A stretch of DNA of 64,000 nucleotides, from positions 1 through 64,000 of the forward strand of contig JABYQU010000019.1 of assembly GCA_022264855.1 (NCBI GenBank). The letters run 5' to 3'. Source of the stretch: Lenzites betulinus (lineage: Eukaryota; Basidiomycota; Agaricomycetes; Polyporales; Polyporaceae). The position numbers were made by a program, and so were the translations under genes. This document shows, piece by piece, positions 44,921 to 55,972 of this stretch (position 1 is its first letter; every line of letters begins with the position of its first letter). Under the pieces are notes generated by a model. The model had not been told where the DNA came from and ran no database searches. It saw only the letters and a list, made by a program, of their open reading frames with translations.

Positions 44921-45699
44921 TCAGTCTTGTTTCGATACTTTCGGTTCCCTGCGTGCAGACGCGATCCCCTGGACACGCAGAGCCATGTCGACCGCCATGA
45001 CGAACGGTACGAGGAAGAACGGAATATAGCTGGATAGGAGCAACAGGCGCTGCTCTGCCGTGAGCGAGAGCGCCACAGTTGCGGACGTCTGGGCAGCGGC
45101 GGATGGAATGGTGAGTGGTGTGAGGGATATTGGTGTTGATAGGATGACGGAGAGACATGGGAGCGTGGTTGTAGCGGCGGAGGAGGCATAGATGAGGAGC
45201 AGAACATAGATGGAGCGCGAGCCTGGAGTGACAACACAGATGAAGCGTGAGCGATGAGCCCGGAGCGTATCCACAAGGCGCACCTTTCCATAGTCCACGA
45301 AGCCCAAGAACAAACACGGGTACCTGGAAGAATCTAGAGCAAGGCCGCATCATGAGGCACGCGTAAATCTTGGTTTGAGAATGAAAACGCACGCTTCCAG
45401 GACGAGAAGTGTCCTGAACCAAGTGTACGCGTCAACCTGGGCTTGTCCAAAGTAGCCCAGCGAGCTTCCAATCAATGGGTCCGCGGACATTTCGACGTAA
45501 AATTTCGCCAGGTTAGAAATGACACTGGGGACCCATTCTTTGGGATACAGAGCTTGAAGGTCGATCAAGAACGTCGCGGGCAGGTGAATCTATGAAGCTG
45601 TCAGGGATTACTTTCAATCGCACAACGATGGTTACACACAGCAAAGAACAGAAAATAAACAAGATCCCGGGGCCTCTGAGCAAGCGGTATACGAGCCAT
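44921..45699 (-). CDS. EXPERA/TMEM97-like membrane protein
   Basis: Four exons: 45699-45640, 45589-45393, 45333-45284 and 45222-44921 (202 aa, in phase). Four hydrophobic segments: DLVYFLFFAIHLPATFLID, WFRTLLVLEAFFQVPVFVLGL, YVLLLIYASSAATTTLPCLS and LLLLSSYIPFFLVPFVMAVD. The signature YPKEWVPSVISNLAKFYVEM-x-DPL between helices 1 and 2, and the FFQVPVF motif, match the EXPERA family (TMEM97/sigma-2 receptor, EBP relatives), which are ER proteins linked to sterol handling. Exact substrate binding cannot be read from sequence. It diverges from the pantothenate synthetase gene across a 272-bp promoter. Confidence 0.85.
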
Positions 45700-45971
45700 A
45701 GTGGAGGTTGAGTGCAAGAACTTGAGGAAGCGGCGGGCGCTACGAGGACGCGTCGCGTCTCCGTTTGGGCGCCAACGCGTCGCTGGGATGGTCGATCGGC
45801 GCCGGATCTGAATTCAAGATCTGACGACTTTGCTCCGGACGTCCTAGGCACCGACGTCCATACGACATGGCTTTTCATCTGACTCGCTGCGTCCATATAT
45901 TGTCGCCAAACCTTTCGAGATCAACTTGAGCTCGTGCACTCACTGTCTTGCCGTCGACACCGCGGAAATCT

Positions 45972-47215
45972 ATGCTCTCTCTGCGCAACAGGACCGCGTA
46001 TACTACCATCGCGGCCGGTCTGCATCGAGCCATGTCCTCTTCGCTACCTCCCTCCTCGATCCCGTTGTTTGAGACGGTCGCATCATACCGAGAATGGAGA
46101 AGAAAGGCCCGGGACGAGAGAAAGTCGGTAGGATATGTGGCCACGATGGGCGCGCTGCACGACGGACACCTCTCGCTTGGTAAGCACGCCGCCTGCCCAA
46201 CTTGAGCCATCCTCACCCGCCGCGACAGTACGGCGGTCTCTCGCGGAGAACGACCTGACCGTGCTTTCCATCTTCGTGAACCCCGCGCAGTTCGCGCCGC
46301 ACGAGGACCTCGCGACCTACCCGCGCACGCTCCCCCGGGATCTCGAGCTGCTCTCCGCGCTCTCCCTCGCCGCGCCCGACGGTACCGCGCGCACACCCAA
46401 CGCTGTGTTCGTGCCTACAGTGCACGAAATGTACCCGAGCGGCATATCGCAGGACACGCAGGAGCAGAAGGGCACCTTCGTCGAGGTGAAGGGGTACGGG
46501 CACCAGATGGAGGGCCGCACACGCCCCACGTTCTTCCGCGGGGTCGCGACGGTCGTCACGAAGCTCTTCAACGCTATTGAGGTGCGTGGCACTGACCCGC
46601 TGGCACGGCGGGCGAAAGGTGGTGCTAACGGAGTCTCTGCAGCCGACGCGCACATACTTCGGGCAGAAGGATATCCAGCAGGCACTCTTGCTCCGCCGCA
46701 TGACGCGTGACCTGCTGCTGTCGCATCCCGATCCCGAGCACCTATATATCGTGCCCACCACTCGGTAGGTCCGCCTCGTCTTGTGCGCCAGGGCGTGCGA
46801 TGCTGAAGTGTTGTCTAGTGACCCTGTCACGTCTCTGGCACTGTCCTCGCGGAACGCCTACCTGACCGCGCAGGAACGCGAACATGTCGCGCCGTCCCTG
46901 TACGCCGCTCTACAGGCCGCGAAGACCGCCTGGGATTCCGGCGCGTGGAAGTCTGAGTGCATACGGCAGGCGGAGGCGGTCATCGAAAACAAAATGCGCG
47001 AGGTCGACGACTCGGTAGACATGCGGCTGGACTACGTCGAGATGAACGACCCGGAGTCCTTCGAGGTGTTGTCGGATGTCACCTCGAGGATGGAGTGGGA
47101 GACAGGGCGCGCTGGGAGACCGGTCATCCTGAGCGGCGCGATGTGGGTGGGTAAGACACGGCTGATTGACAATATTGCGCTGGGGGCGCGACATATTCTG
47201 GGGATCGTCGACTGA
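45972..47215 (+). CDS. PAN6: Pantoate--beta-alanine ligase (pantothenate synthetase)
   Basis: Four exons: 45972-46179, 46229-46581, 46643-46764 and 46819-47215 (359 aa). It condenses pantoate and beta-alanine with ATP to make pantothenate (vitamin B5, precursor of CoA). Nucleotidyltransferase motifs are present: VATMGALHDGHLSL (HxGH type), FVNPAQFAPHEDLATYPR, QMEGRTRPTFFRGVATVV-x-KLF, TYFGQKDIQQ, LALSSRNAYL (KMSKS equivalent) and SGAMWVGKTRLIDN. The N-terminal 25 residues (LRNRTAYTTIAAGLHRAMSSS) are basic and hydroxylated and could be a mitochondrial presequence; a second Met (at 46031) would give a cytosolic form. The third intron must use the acceptor CTAG at 46815-46818; an earlier AG would make the intron only 27 nt. 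Confidence 0.95.
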
Positions 47216-47620
47216 AGCTTGGGTTAATCTTCCTGGGTTTGTGTTGTGTTCATAATTGGTTGTATCTTGATCTTTGCGTTACTGAGCAAATGCGTACTTT
47301 CATGGGACACTGTTCTTGATTCACCTAGAGCACTGCCAGATACTCATCGTCAGTAACTGTATGCACGAGTAAGTACCCTTTCACTAGATACAGAAGACAC
47401 TAGAAACCTATTTACGTGCGTCTCCCGTCTGGAGCAAACCTACCTCTCCCTGCACCTGCTCCCATTCCCTGCAGCGGCGTGTAAGATGCCAGATGATGTG
47501 TTCAGCATGCGTACCTAGTCTTTATGTATACAACAAAGTACAAATCAACGATTGTATCTCGATCCCTTTCTTCGGACTTGGGTCCAGCCCTTGAATTTAC
47601 CGCTAATAGACGTGTAAGGT
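47216..47620. other. Convergent 3' intergenic region
   Basis: 405 bp between the stops of PAN6 (+) and the Old Yellow Enzyme gene (-). AT-rich, no open frame of note; it presumably holds both polyadenylation regions. Confidence 0.55.
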
Positions 47621-49074
47621 TCAAAGCTGCGACTTCATCCCTAGTTCTTCGTCGTTACCCTCGGCAAACGGGTAGTCGATGTACCCGTGAGGGTCCTCTG
47701 CGCCATAATACAGTGCCCGATCCCACGGGGTCAATGGCTGGTTCTTGCGCAAGCGCAAGGGCAGGTCCGGCTAGCACGATGTCACATTATGAGCAAAGTG
47801 TGTGCGGATCATCTTGTTAAGCAACGTACATTAGAGATGAAGAGCCGCCCGAAGGCTACAAGCTCTCCTGTTTCCTCGCAGCGAGCTATTGCAGACTCCC
47901 TCGCGTATCGGCCGGCGGTGATTAACGGGCGCGGCAGCCACAGTTTACGGATGAAGTCGTTTGACTGAGGTCACATGTGGGTTTCGTAAGTGTCATGCAT
48001 GGATGACGATCTAGACATCAGTGAGGATCGTCTTTACTGACCTCTCCCTCCTTTCCCTCAGCGTCGAAGGCTCCGGCCAATCCGGGTTCGATGAGGTCGA
48101 TAAAGGCAAAGTCAGGGAACTTCTCCGCAATCTTGGAGACGAGGTAGCTGAATGTCGGGATGGGATCGGCCATCCGCATGCCTAGCGGTATACAGTGTGA
48201 GCACCCTCCGCGAGATCCGGATGTTCGCTGGTACCTTGGAATGTGCTCCATGGGCTCAGCCGCAGACCGGTCTTCTTCTGCCCGACGGCCTCGACTACCG
48301 CATGGAGCACCTCGAGCGCGAAGCGCGTCCGGTTCTCAATCAATCCGCCGTACTCGTCAGTCCGCTTGTTCGCGAGGTCTTGCGTGAACTGGTCGATGAG
48401 GTACCCGTTCGCGCCGTGGACCTGGACGCCATCGAAGCCTGCACCGTGCACGGCGTTGCGTGCAGCCTGGGCGTACGCCTGTGCGTACTGCTTGATTTCT
48501 GCACAACAATCAACGTCAGCGTGCACGGGGTATATTTAGCGCGATAGGCCATCGCACCTTCAAGCGTCAGCGGGCGCGGTTTTTCTCCGTTGTTCCGGGT
48601 CTTATCGGGCAACTCGACGTCAGACGAGGAGACATAAGGGTACGAGGGATCCATCGCTCTCAGGGTGGGCATGTGCGCAGCACGACCCAGCGCCCAGAGC
48701 TGAAGGTATATGTATGACCCCTTCGCATGCACCTCGTCCACGACCTGATGGCGAGTCCAAGTCAGCTCGATCTATTGTCAAGAATGAGAATCTGGGAGCC
48801 AACTAACCTTCTTCCATGCGGCAATCTGCTCGTCGCTCCATATTCCAGGAGCATTGGGAAACAGTCCAGCGTAGGGAGCGATGAACGTCGCCTCCGTGAT
48901 CAAGAGCGTGCCCGGGACGGACGCGCGCTGGCCGTAGTAGGTCACCGCGAGATCTGTGTGGGCAAACTTGGCGTTCGCGCGCATGCGGGTGAGCGGCGCG
49001 AGGACGACGCGGTGTCCGACGGTAACATCTCCGACTTGCATGGGCTGGAAAAGCTTCGGCACAGGTTCCGACAT
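47621..49074 (-). CDS. Old Yellow Enzyme family NADPH:flavin oxidoreductase
   Basis: Six exons: 49074-48808, 48744-48558, 48498-48235, 48181-48042, 47964-47830 and 47770-47621 (380 aa, in phase). A FMN-binding TIM barrel is expected. VVLAPLTRMRANA carries the Thr contacting FMN. LQLWALGRAAH, FDGVQVHGANGYLIDQFTQD (the His/Asn pair binding the substrate carbonyl), NKRTDEYGGLIENRTRF, GLRLSPWSTF and LITAGRYAREAA (FMN phosphate region) follow. The end, YIDYPF-x-EG, is typical. Such enzymes reduce the alkene of alpha,beta-unsaturated carbonyls with NADPH and are often induced by oxidative or electrophile stress. A TATA-like ATATAAAA (minus strand, 49187-49194) lies about 115 bp before the ATG. Confidence 0.94.
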
Positions 49075-50418
49075 GATGGATCTCTAGTACAGGCTTGAGG
49101 ATGGTGGAAACCTGCGCGCTTGGGATATGCGACTCTAGATGGTGGTGCGTAAGTCAGACTTGATGGAATGTCAGGGAGAATCTCCCTTTTATATGTGTCC
49201 CCCAGCAGGGCGCAGCTACGGATGTTCTTCTGATGACTCATTGATTAGGCGAGGCAAGGCGAAAGCGTGTGGCCCTCCCGCAGACATTGTCTCACAAGCC
49301 AGGGTCGCCGTAAGTGGCGTCATTGGCGGGGTAGACCATCAAACACCGGCCAACTTATTCATGTCGCTCTTGTACGTATACAAGTGGTCATACAAGGGGT
49401 TTTCGTGCCACCAAGTGAGCTCTAGGCAAGTGAATAGAGGTGAAGCACTTTAGAAAAGTTCCCTAGCGTGGACGCAGTCTGTGTGAAAGATGCTGACCTC
49501 ATGCAGTTGCGTAAGCCTTTCGTGAGTACGCTCATGTTTGTTGAGGCTAGTATTTAATATGGATGCCCGTAGCGTGTCGATCCGATGGGCGAGCTTCTAC
49601 GAAAGCTGGAGACGTCTGAGCGCGATAAACGGACGATGTGACGATCTCAGGTTGCTGCAGAGCCTCGCAGCCATCGGTCCGGCTGTGTACATTTCCTCTG
49701 CAATGTGAAGATATTCGCAGCGTGGTACGTACTGGATGTGACTTCTCAGAACCTGAGGAATATATATATCAGTGTGTAATAGTTAACACCACTCTGTGCT
49801 GAGATGAGCCGCCAGAACCTGCCTTCCGGTGTACTTCAATACTAGTACACACTTACCATTTTACACGTCTACTAGTCAGGGCATACATTTATGGTGCCGC
49901 AAGATGCCCAGAGACGCTATTGGCGGCCAGACAGCACGAGGACAAACCTCAGCCCATATAACAGCTTGCTGTGAAGAACAGAGATGTAAGCGACCACTTA
50001 GATTTGCCGTCTCCAAACCTGCTCCGAGCCCGCCGGACATCTCCAGCCTATTAAAAGACTCTTTGCACAAGAACATAGGCGTATATGCGATAAAGTGGGA
50101 GGATCCATCGCCTCCGAGTATTTGGTGAATGAGAAGCGGGAGTTGCGCTTTAGCGCTCTAGCGCAGTTCTAGCGCCAGTGGTACTTTCCGAACGAGCGCC
50201 CTGCTACGTCATCGTCAAATCTGAGCCTGCTGGTTTCCGACATTGCACCTTCTCTCTCTCATAACATCATCTAGGTCGACATTGACTCAAGCTTATCATA
50301 AAAGTATATAACATACTGGACTGCATATCACTATTGTGGACCTGCGCTCTCGTCTCTACCTCAAAACCCTCTCATTCCAAGCGACCGGTATCAGACACCA
50401 TCGTAAACGGCTCAAAAT
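49075..50418. other. Intergenic region
   Basis: 1.3 kb between the divergent Old Yellow Enzyme and phosphatase genes. AT content is higher than in the genes. A TATA-like tatata (50306-50311, in aagtatataac) lies about 110 bp upstream of the phosphatase start, and gaatatatatatcagt at 49750-49765 is AT-rich. No gene or RNA was recognised. Confidence 0.5.
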
Positions 50419-51391
50419 ATGTCTACCGAGGAGCCTACCGTGATACCCAGGGCGGCCTTGGACCTCACATACGTTCTGTGTAAGTGTTGATGTAATACGT
50501 CTCTTCTTCAGAATACCCATGGCTTATATTGACAGTGAAGACGGATAGATAATGATTCCTCTCTGCTATCGCTTGCCCTGGCTATGCTGACGCTGACGCC
50601 AATTCTACTGAACGTGAGCATGTCCCATCTCACTATTTTAGCCCCAAAATATAACATGTAAACCGCTCAGCCTGCCTATGCGGCCCTCGCGGTGTGGACG
50701 CGCGAACTCATCTTTTTCGAGATGTGGGCTGGCCAGATGCTTTGCGAATGCTCCAACTATGTGTTAAAGCACATCATCCAACAAGAAAGACCTAATAGTA
50801 TGTGTATCCAAACGTACGCTTCACCTTAGACACTGACAACATCCTCTTCAGAGGACCTCGGTGATGGTTACGGATTCCCCTCCTCACATAGTCAGTGGAT
50901 GGGGTATTTTGCCAGTTTCCTCATCCTGCACTTTTCCCTGCGCCACCGCTGGGTTCCGACAGGCTACAGGATACTTGATCTCGCTCGCAATGTGCTCCTG
51001 TACACGTTCATTATTGCATGGGCCGCCTCAGTCGCTTTCTCGCGGTACGTTGCATACATACGTGCTCTCGCTCCTCCTGACTGACGTGTTTCGCAGATAC
51101 TACCTCTCGTACCACAGCATCCCCCAAGTATTGTGGGGCTTTATGATCGGCGTCGCGTTCGGCACGACATACTACATGGTGGTCGAGCACATCCCCACGC
51201 GCCGTCCAATCTCGCCCCTGGGCAAGTTCCGTACCGCGCTTCTCACGAACCCCTTGTCAACCTGGTTCCGGCTACGGGACGGCTGGTCGGTCTGGGCCGA
51301 CAGCGGGACAGAGGCGCAGTGGCTACGGTGGAGGGAGGAGTGGGACAAGCAGCGGCTCGTCGCCAAGAAGGCCGATGCAAAGTCGCAGTGA
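50419..51391 (+). CDS. CAX4: Dolichyl-diphosphate phosphatase (CAX4/CWH8-like, PAP2)
   Basis: Five exons: 50419-50479, 50549-50613, 50671-50797, 50852-51044 and 51097-51391 (246 aa, in phase). PAP2 phosphatase motifs: C1 VLKHIIQQERPN (Kx6RP); C2 YGFPSSHSQWM (P-S-x-H); C3 VAFSRYYLSYHSIPQVLWG (SR...H). At least four membrane segments: LSLALAMLTLTPILL, ALAVWTRELIFFEM, YFASFLILHFS and LLYTFIIAWAASVAF. The enzyme recycles dolichyl pyrophosphate released by N-glycosylation on the luminal side of the ER. The Trp-rich cytosolic tail (STWFRLRDGWSVWADSG) is typical of fungal members. The first two introns fall in short exons, so start and first junction rest on frame agreement. Confidence 0.92.
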
Positions 51392-52405
51392 GCGCCACTG
51401 AACTTTCGCATGCGCACATGTGTCCTGCGCTATTGCTGGCGTTTGTCAATGCGAGGCTTTCCGTGTCCTCCGTGACCTTCTTGATTGGCACCATAGCCCG
51501 GATGTGGAGGAGCGTTCCCACCAACTTACGGAATTCGAATGTAGGATGATTCATGCGCCACAGCCTTTAATCATACAGCAACGGCGCTGGAATTCGAGGT
51601 ACGCGAAGATGTATTCATCGTCCTAGGATGGTCAGCGGCACATTAGGTTGAGTTGAAATCATATTGTACCGCCGAGAGAAGGGGTGGCTTCACTCAGTGC
51701 TGCAACTCATTCCGAGTCAGTGGGCACACTGTACATGTGGGGTGTGCATGTTTTACCTAGGTTGTCTCTCTTATTCCGTTGGAATGCCGGGCCAATAAAT
51801 TTGCCGGGTTCTAGGTCCTCTTACTTGTTGATCCCTTGGAAAATTTGGGAGTCAGTAACGCTTATTATCACTACCGACAATTAGTACTCTGGGGGCCCCA
51901 CGGGGCAGAGGACGATCGGGATCGATCTCGTCGCGCTCGTGCTTGCACTCATCTCATCATCTCATTCCTCTCGTTACCCCATACTTATTAGGTCGCTCCG
52001 CAGTCTGCGCCCCGCCTGCCCACGTCGCCGCGGCCTGCGCATGCCAAAACTATTCCCAGGAACGCCTACGGCGCCGGCGAGCGCGGAGAGAGAATGCGAG
52101 AACCTCGTGCCTGGCTGAGCACAACCCAACTGATCTCTATCATTCTCCGCGAGTCCGCGACAGAAACGGGAGAACCCATGACCGTGTCAGGCTGCTAGGC
52201 GCTGCCTGGCGCTGCTTATCCGGCATCGGCTGGCCAGTCAGCTTCTCGAGCGAACAAATGCGGACGGCGAGCAGCGCGCCTCATATATATTCTGGGAGCC
52301 ATTCGCGCCGGAATGACGAGCGACCTTTGCCTCTCTGTTCCGGCGCCCGTCGATACTCGCCCCCTCACGCCGCTGCAGCCCCCGCCGCCGTTCGCAGGAG
52401 ACACG
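51392..52405. other. Intergenic region upstream of transporter
   Basis: About 1 kb without a supported gene. Small frames near 51420-51630 and 51943-52536 lack features. The last part, tcatatatattctggg at 52280-52295, may hold the transporter's TATA element. An in-frame upstream ATG at 52313 would lengthen the transporter by 31 residues. Confidence 0.45.
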
Positions 52406-54749
52406 ATGTCCGCAGCCCCAGCAGACCCGGAGAAGGCGTCGCCCACCACGGAGACGCGTGCCGTCGGCAACGAGTCCGCGCCGTCCACGTACTCGTCCGA
52501 CGAGAAGGGACGCACGTCGGAAGTCGAGCGCGTTGAGGAGGGAGACACTGCCGGTGCCGAGAAGGTGGCCCCGCTGTACAATGCGCACATCGACGTGAGC
52601 GGTGTGGACGAGCGCAAGCTCATACGCAAGCTCGACTTCTACCTCGTCCCGTGGCTGTCGTTCTTGTACTTGCTCAGCTTCCTAGACAGGACGAGCATCG
52701 GGAACGCAAAGGTGAGTAGCACGAGTTCCGAATAGGCGGGGCGCGCTCTGTTGGGCGGCGTCTGCCTAGCGCTTCGCACGACATGCAGGGTGCTGAACGG
52801 ATGCGGGCAGCTGTATCATATGACGGCCGACTTGCACTTGACGGACCAGCAATACTTGATCGCGCTCACAATATTCTTCTTCTCGTACTCGATATTCGAG
52901 GTGCGTTTTCCGAGGCATACTCCAGGGAGCGTGTAATGACGGCGTGGTGTAGGTGCCATCCAACATTTTCCTCAAAAGGCTCCGCCCCTCAATATGGCTC
53001 TCGCTCCTCATGTTCCTCTGGGGCATCATGATGGTATGTCAACCCGCTCCGTCTCACTGCGCCCGTCCAAAGCTAACTCCCCGTGGAGACCGTACAAGGC
53101 TTGGTGCACAACTACGGTGGGCTCCTAGGTACGCCGTCGTCCTATTTTCGGCAAAGGGCGCAAGGCTCACTTGTCCCTGTTTTTAGGTATGCGATGGATG
53201 CTGGGAATGTTCGAAGCGGGTCTCTTCCCAGGCGTGAACTACTATCTCTCCTGGTGCGTGCCCTGCTTCTTGCTTCGGTTCGCGCACTCCGCGAGCCGCT
53301 ATGCCGAGGTTCGACCGTCGTGCTAATCTTATACTGCGGATCGCCTACGTGCAGCTGGTACAAACGCTCGGAGTTCGGTATTCGGGCCGCGATATTCTTC
53401 TCCGCGGCGACGGTGTCTGGCGCATTCGGCGGGCTGCTCGCGGTATGTCCATTTACTTGTTGTATTGCGTCCACAGAGGGGAGTCTGACCGTGTAATGTG
53501 CTTCGTTCTGGTCTTTCCGCGGCTCATCCTCGTGTGTGTGGGTCATTCGTCCCGGTGCGCGGATCGACTATAGGCTGCCATCTCGCACATGGAAGGCGTC
53601 GGGGGCAAGCCTGCGTGGGCGTGGATCTTCATAATCGAAGGACTGGTCACCGTTATCGCAGGCATAGCGTCCTTCTGGATCATCCAGGACTTCCCCGACA
53701 CGGCGAAGTTCCTGTCCGAGGCGGAGCGCACGGTCGTCGTGCGGCGGCTGCAGTCGGACGACCAGTACAGCGCTGCCGGAGAACATCTCCGATGGCACTA
53801 TATCTGGCGCAGTCTCCTTGACTGGAAGACGTGGGTTGGCAGTGAGTGACTTCCGCTGTGACTATGTGGATTAGCCGGATATCTGAGCGGTGTGATTAGT
53901 GCTGCTGTACACGGGTGCAGATGGCCCGCTGTACGCGTTCTCGCTCTTCCTGCCCAGTATCATCAACCAGCTCGGTGAGTGTGCCACTGTTTTCGTACGT
54001 GATGTCTGGGGCTAACATGGAGTAGGGTTTACCGCAACTCCTGCAAATCTGCTCACCGTTCCGGTGTACGCACTGGCTTGTGTCGTGACCTGTCTCGTTG
54101 GCTTTATCGCCGATCGGCACGGCTGCCGCGGGCTGTTAGCAATGTACGTATCCGAAGCGTTCGGCGAGTGTGTCAAGCTGACATGGGTCGCTGTCAGGAT
54201 ATGCCTCACGGTCGGAATGATCGGGTATATCATACTCATCGTGTCGAGAAACGCGACGCTGTCGTATATCGCGGTGTACCTTGCGGCGTGTGGCATCTAC
54301 CCCACTATCCCGAACATCATCGCATGGATGTCGAACAACGTCGAGGGGTCATACAAACGCAGCGTGACGATCGCGATGGTGATTGGGTTCGGGAACATCA
54401 ACGGCGCTGTGTCCTCCAACGTGGTACGTGCCGTGTGTAATCGGCTGTTAGATGAGCCACTCACGTATTGCCTCCTTGCTCACAGTATCGGGCGAGAGAC
54501 GCACCGTGGTACACGCTGGGGCACGGGATCGTGCTGATGTACATCTGCATTGGACTGATCATGACGACGATCTACTGGTTGTCGCTCCGGCGCGAGAATG
54601 CGCGGCGGGAACGCGGGGAGCGGGACGAGATCATCAAGGGCGTGAACGAGCACCAGACGGAGCTCGCGCGCAACGGCACGTACGCAAGCGTGGCGGACGC
54701 GAAGCGCGACAAGGGCGACGAGTGGAGTGGGTACCGCTACACGCTATGA
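52406..54749 (+). CDS. MFS transporter, allantoate permease (Dal5/ACS) type
   Basis: Eleven exons: 52406-52711, 52811-52900, 52953-53033, 53089-53128, 53187-53253, 53355-53442, 53574-53841, 53921-53974, 54026-54143, 54198-54423 and 54486-54749 (533 aa, all in phase). A hydrophilic acidic N-terminus precedes KLIRKLDFYLVPWLSFLYLLSFLDRTSIGNAK (split here as KLDFYLVPWL and YLLSFLDRTSIGNAK), the hallmark start of the Dal5/anion:cation symporter family. Further landmarks: LTDQQYLIALTIFF-SYSIFE, VPSNIFLKRLRPSIWL, MLGMFEAGLFPGVNYYL, WYKRSEFGIRAAIFF, AFGGLLAAAI, WAWIFIIEGLVTVIAG, SFWIIQDFPDTAKFLSE, GPLYAFSLFLPSII and AWMSNNVEGSYKRSVTIAM. About twelve helices. Members carry allantoate, nicotinate, biotin-like or other organic anions across the plasma membrane; the substrate cannot be told here. 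Confidence 0.9.
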
Positions 54750-55129
54750 AGAGCAGGTTGGACAACTGCGACGACCGGATGACGGAGAGGTGTACAGGCT
54801 TTTGTACCTTACGCTGCTCTTGTATAACAGTGTATAGCGGCATTACCGCGTATATACGACCGCGAGAGAGTGTGTCGGAGAAACAGCGCACCGTTCTAAC
54901 TCCCAAGTACTGCGATCACATGGCTGAAAAAGGGAGTGGCAGTGCCGCGCACGGGCCTGCCCTGAAGCGCCGCGTCGCGATCGCGGAGGCGCACGCCCCG
55001 GCCTGTTCTCTTCCTTCATCTCCTCCGCGCGAGCATACCCTCCTTACCCCATACCCCCAAAAGCTGCCAGAGCCAGCATCCTAATTCTTTTGCACCTGTA
55101 GTATCACCACTTTTCGCTGCCAAATCGCC
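54750..55129. other. Intergenic region
   Basis: 380 bp between the transporter stop and the next plus-strand ATG. CT-rich just before the next gene. No coding or RNA feature recognised. Confidence 0.5.
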
Positions 55130-55936
55130 ATGGGTCGCCCGCTCTTCTCTGCTTCGCACCAGCCCGCTGTCCGCATCCAACCCGAGCCACAACACCCCAC
55201 CTACGAAAAGTGGACGTACGCGAACGCGTTCGACCCCGACTCGGAGGAGTTCTTCGAGAGCGACGATGCTGTCTACGAGGCCTTCATCGACCCCGGACAA
55301 CAAATCCAACTCCCCTCGACGCATCCCGGTCGCGCCGTAGTCGACATATCGACCTCCAGCTCTAGCGAGGGCACTTCCAGCGGCCGCGAAAGCCCCATGG
55401 ACACCCAGGTGGACACAGTTATCCGAGGAGAGGCAATAGCCGCGGACGGTATGCGTGTCCTGGAAGACACGCGTATCCCGGTCTCCATTCCGTCCAACCC
55501 TATCCTGGACGCGCAACTGGACGCCGGACGCCATGTCCCAGAGGAGGAGAGAGTGCAGTACTACCTCTCTCTGATCGACCGGATGGAGAACGCGCGCGAG
55601 CGCGAGCGTCAGGAAACGCGCCCTGGCGTGCGTGACCGCGTTCCTACCTTCCTTGACTACCCTCAAGAGGAATCTCGCCTCTCGTCTCCGGAACCCGTTT
55701 CTCCCGTTCGTGTCGTGAGCACGCCTATGCGTCCGAGCACCCCTCCGTCGTACTCGTCCCCGCATCTCCTCACGCCCTCACCCCCGCCATCCGTCACGCC
55801 ACGTCTGTACTCGTGGACCACGCACCCGTCTAGGGCCACCCCTTACCCCTCTAGCCCTCTCACCAACCGTGGTGCCCGCGTCTCCGTCGCGCGCATCGCT
55901 ACTCCCTCCCTCGTACCACTGCATCGCGCTGCATGA
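55130..55936 (+). CDS. Pro/Ser-rich hypothetical protein, 268 aa
   Basis: A single-exon frame from an ATG in good context (gccATGGG) to the stop at 55936. Residues ~24-60 (YEKWTYANAFDPDSEEFFES then DDAVYEAFIDPG) look like a short conserved motif. The middle has VPEEERVQYYLSLIDRMENARERERQE, a probable helix. The rest is Ser/Pro/Thr-rich, with SP and TP dipeptides suited to proline-directed kinases. No domain is recognised and no signal peptide or membrane segment is seen. An overlapping minus-strand frame (55016-55765, 249 codons) is its shadow. It is the only intronless gene model here, which lowers confidence somewhat. Confidence 0.6.
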   Translation: MGRPLFSASHQPAVRIQPEPQHPTYEKWTYANAFDPDSEEFFESDDAVYEAFIDPGQQIQLPSTHPGRAVVDISTSSSSEGTSSGRESPMDTQVDTVIRGEAIAADGMRVLEDTRIPVSIPSNPILDAQLDAGRHVPEEERVQYYLSLIDRMENARERERQETRPGVRDRVPTFLDYPQEESRLSSPEPVSPVRVVSTPMRPSTPPSYSSPHLLTPSPPPSVTPRLYSWTTHPSRATPYPSSPLTNRGARVSVARIATPSLVPLHRAA

Positions 55937-55941
55937 TGTGT

Positions 55942-55972
55942 CCCACTCCCACTCCCACTCCCACTCCCCCGG
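55942..55972. repeat. (CCCACT)n microsatellite
   Basis: Four and a half copies of CCCACT directly after the stop of the Pro/Ser-rich gene, grading into a C-rich run. It lies in that gene's presumed 3' UTR. Confidence 0.8.

Noticed and set aside
46765..46791. 27-nt intron in the PAN6 gene
   Set aside because: Far shorter than all others here; using the AG at 46817-46818 gives a 54-nt intron and the conserved PTTRDPV...LSSRN sequence.
55016..55765. 249-codon minus-strand frame over the Pro/Ser-rich gene
   Set aside because: It is the complement of a plus-strand frame with better start context and fewer Arg/Gly low-complexity runs. It has no conserved motif.
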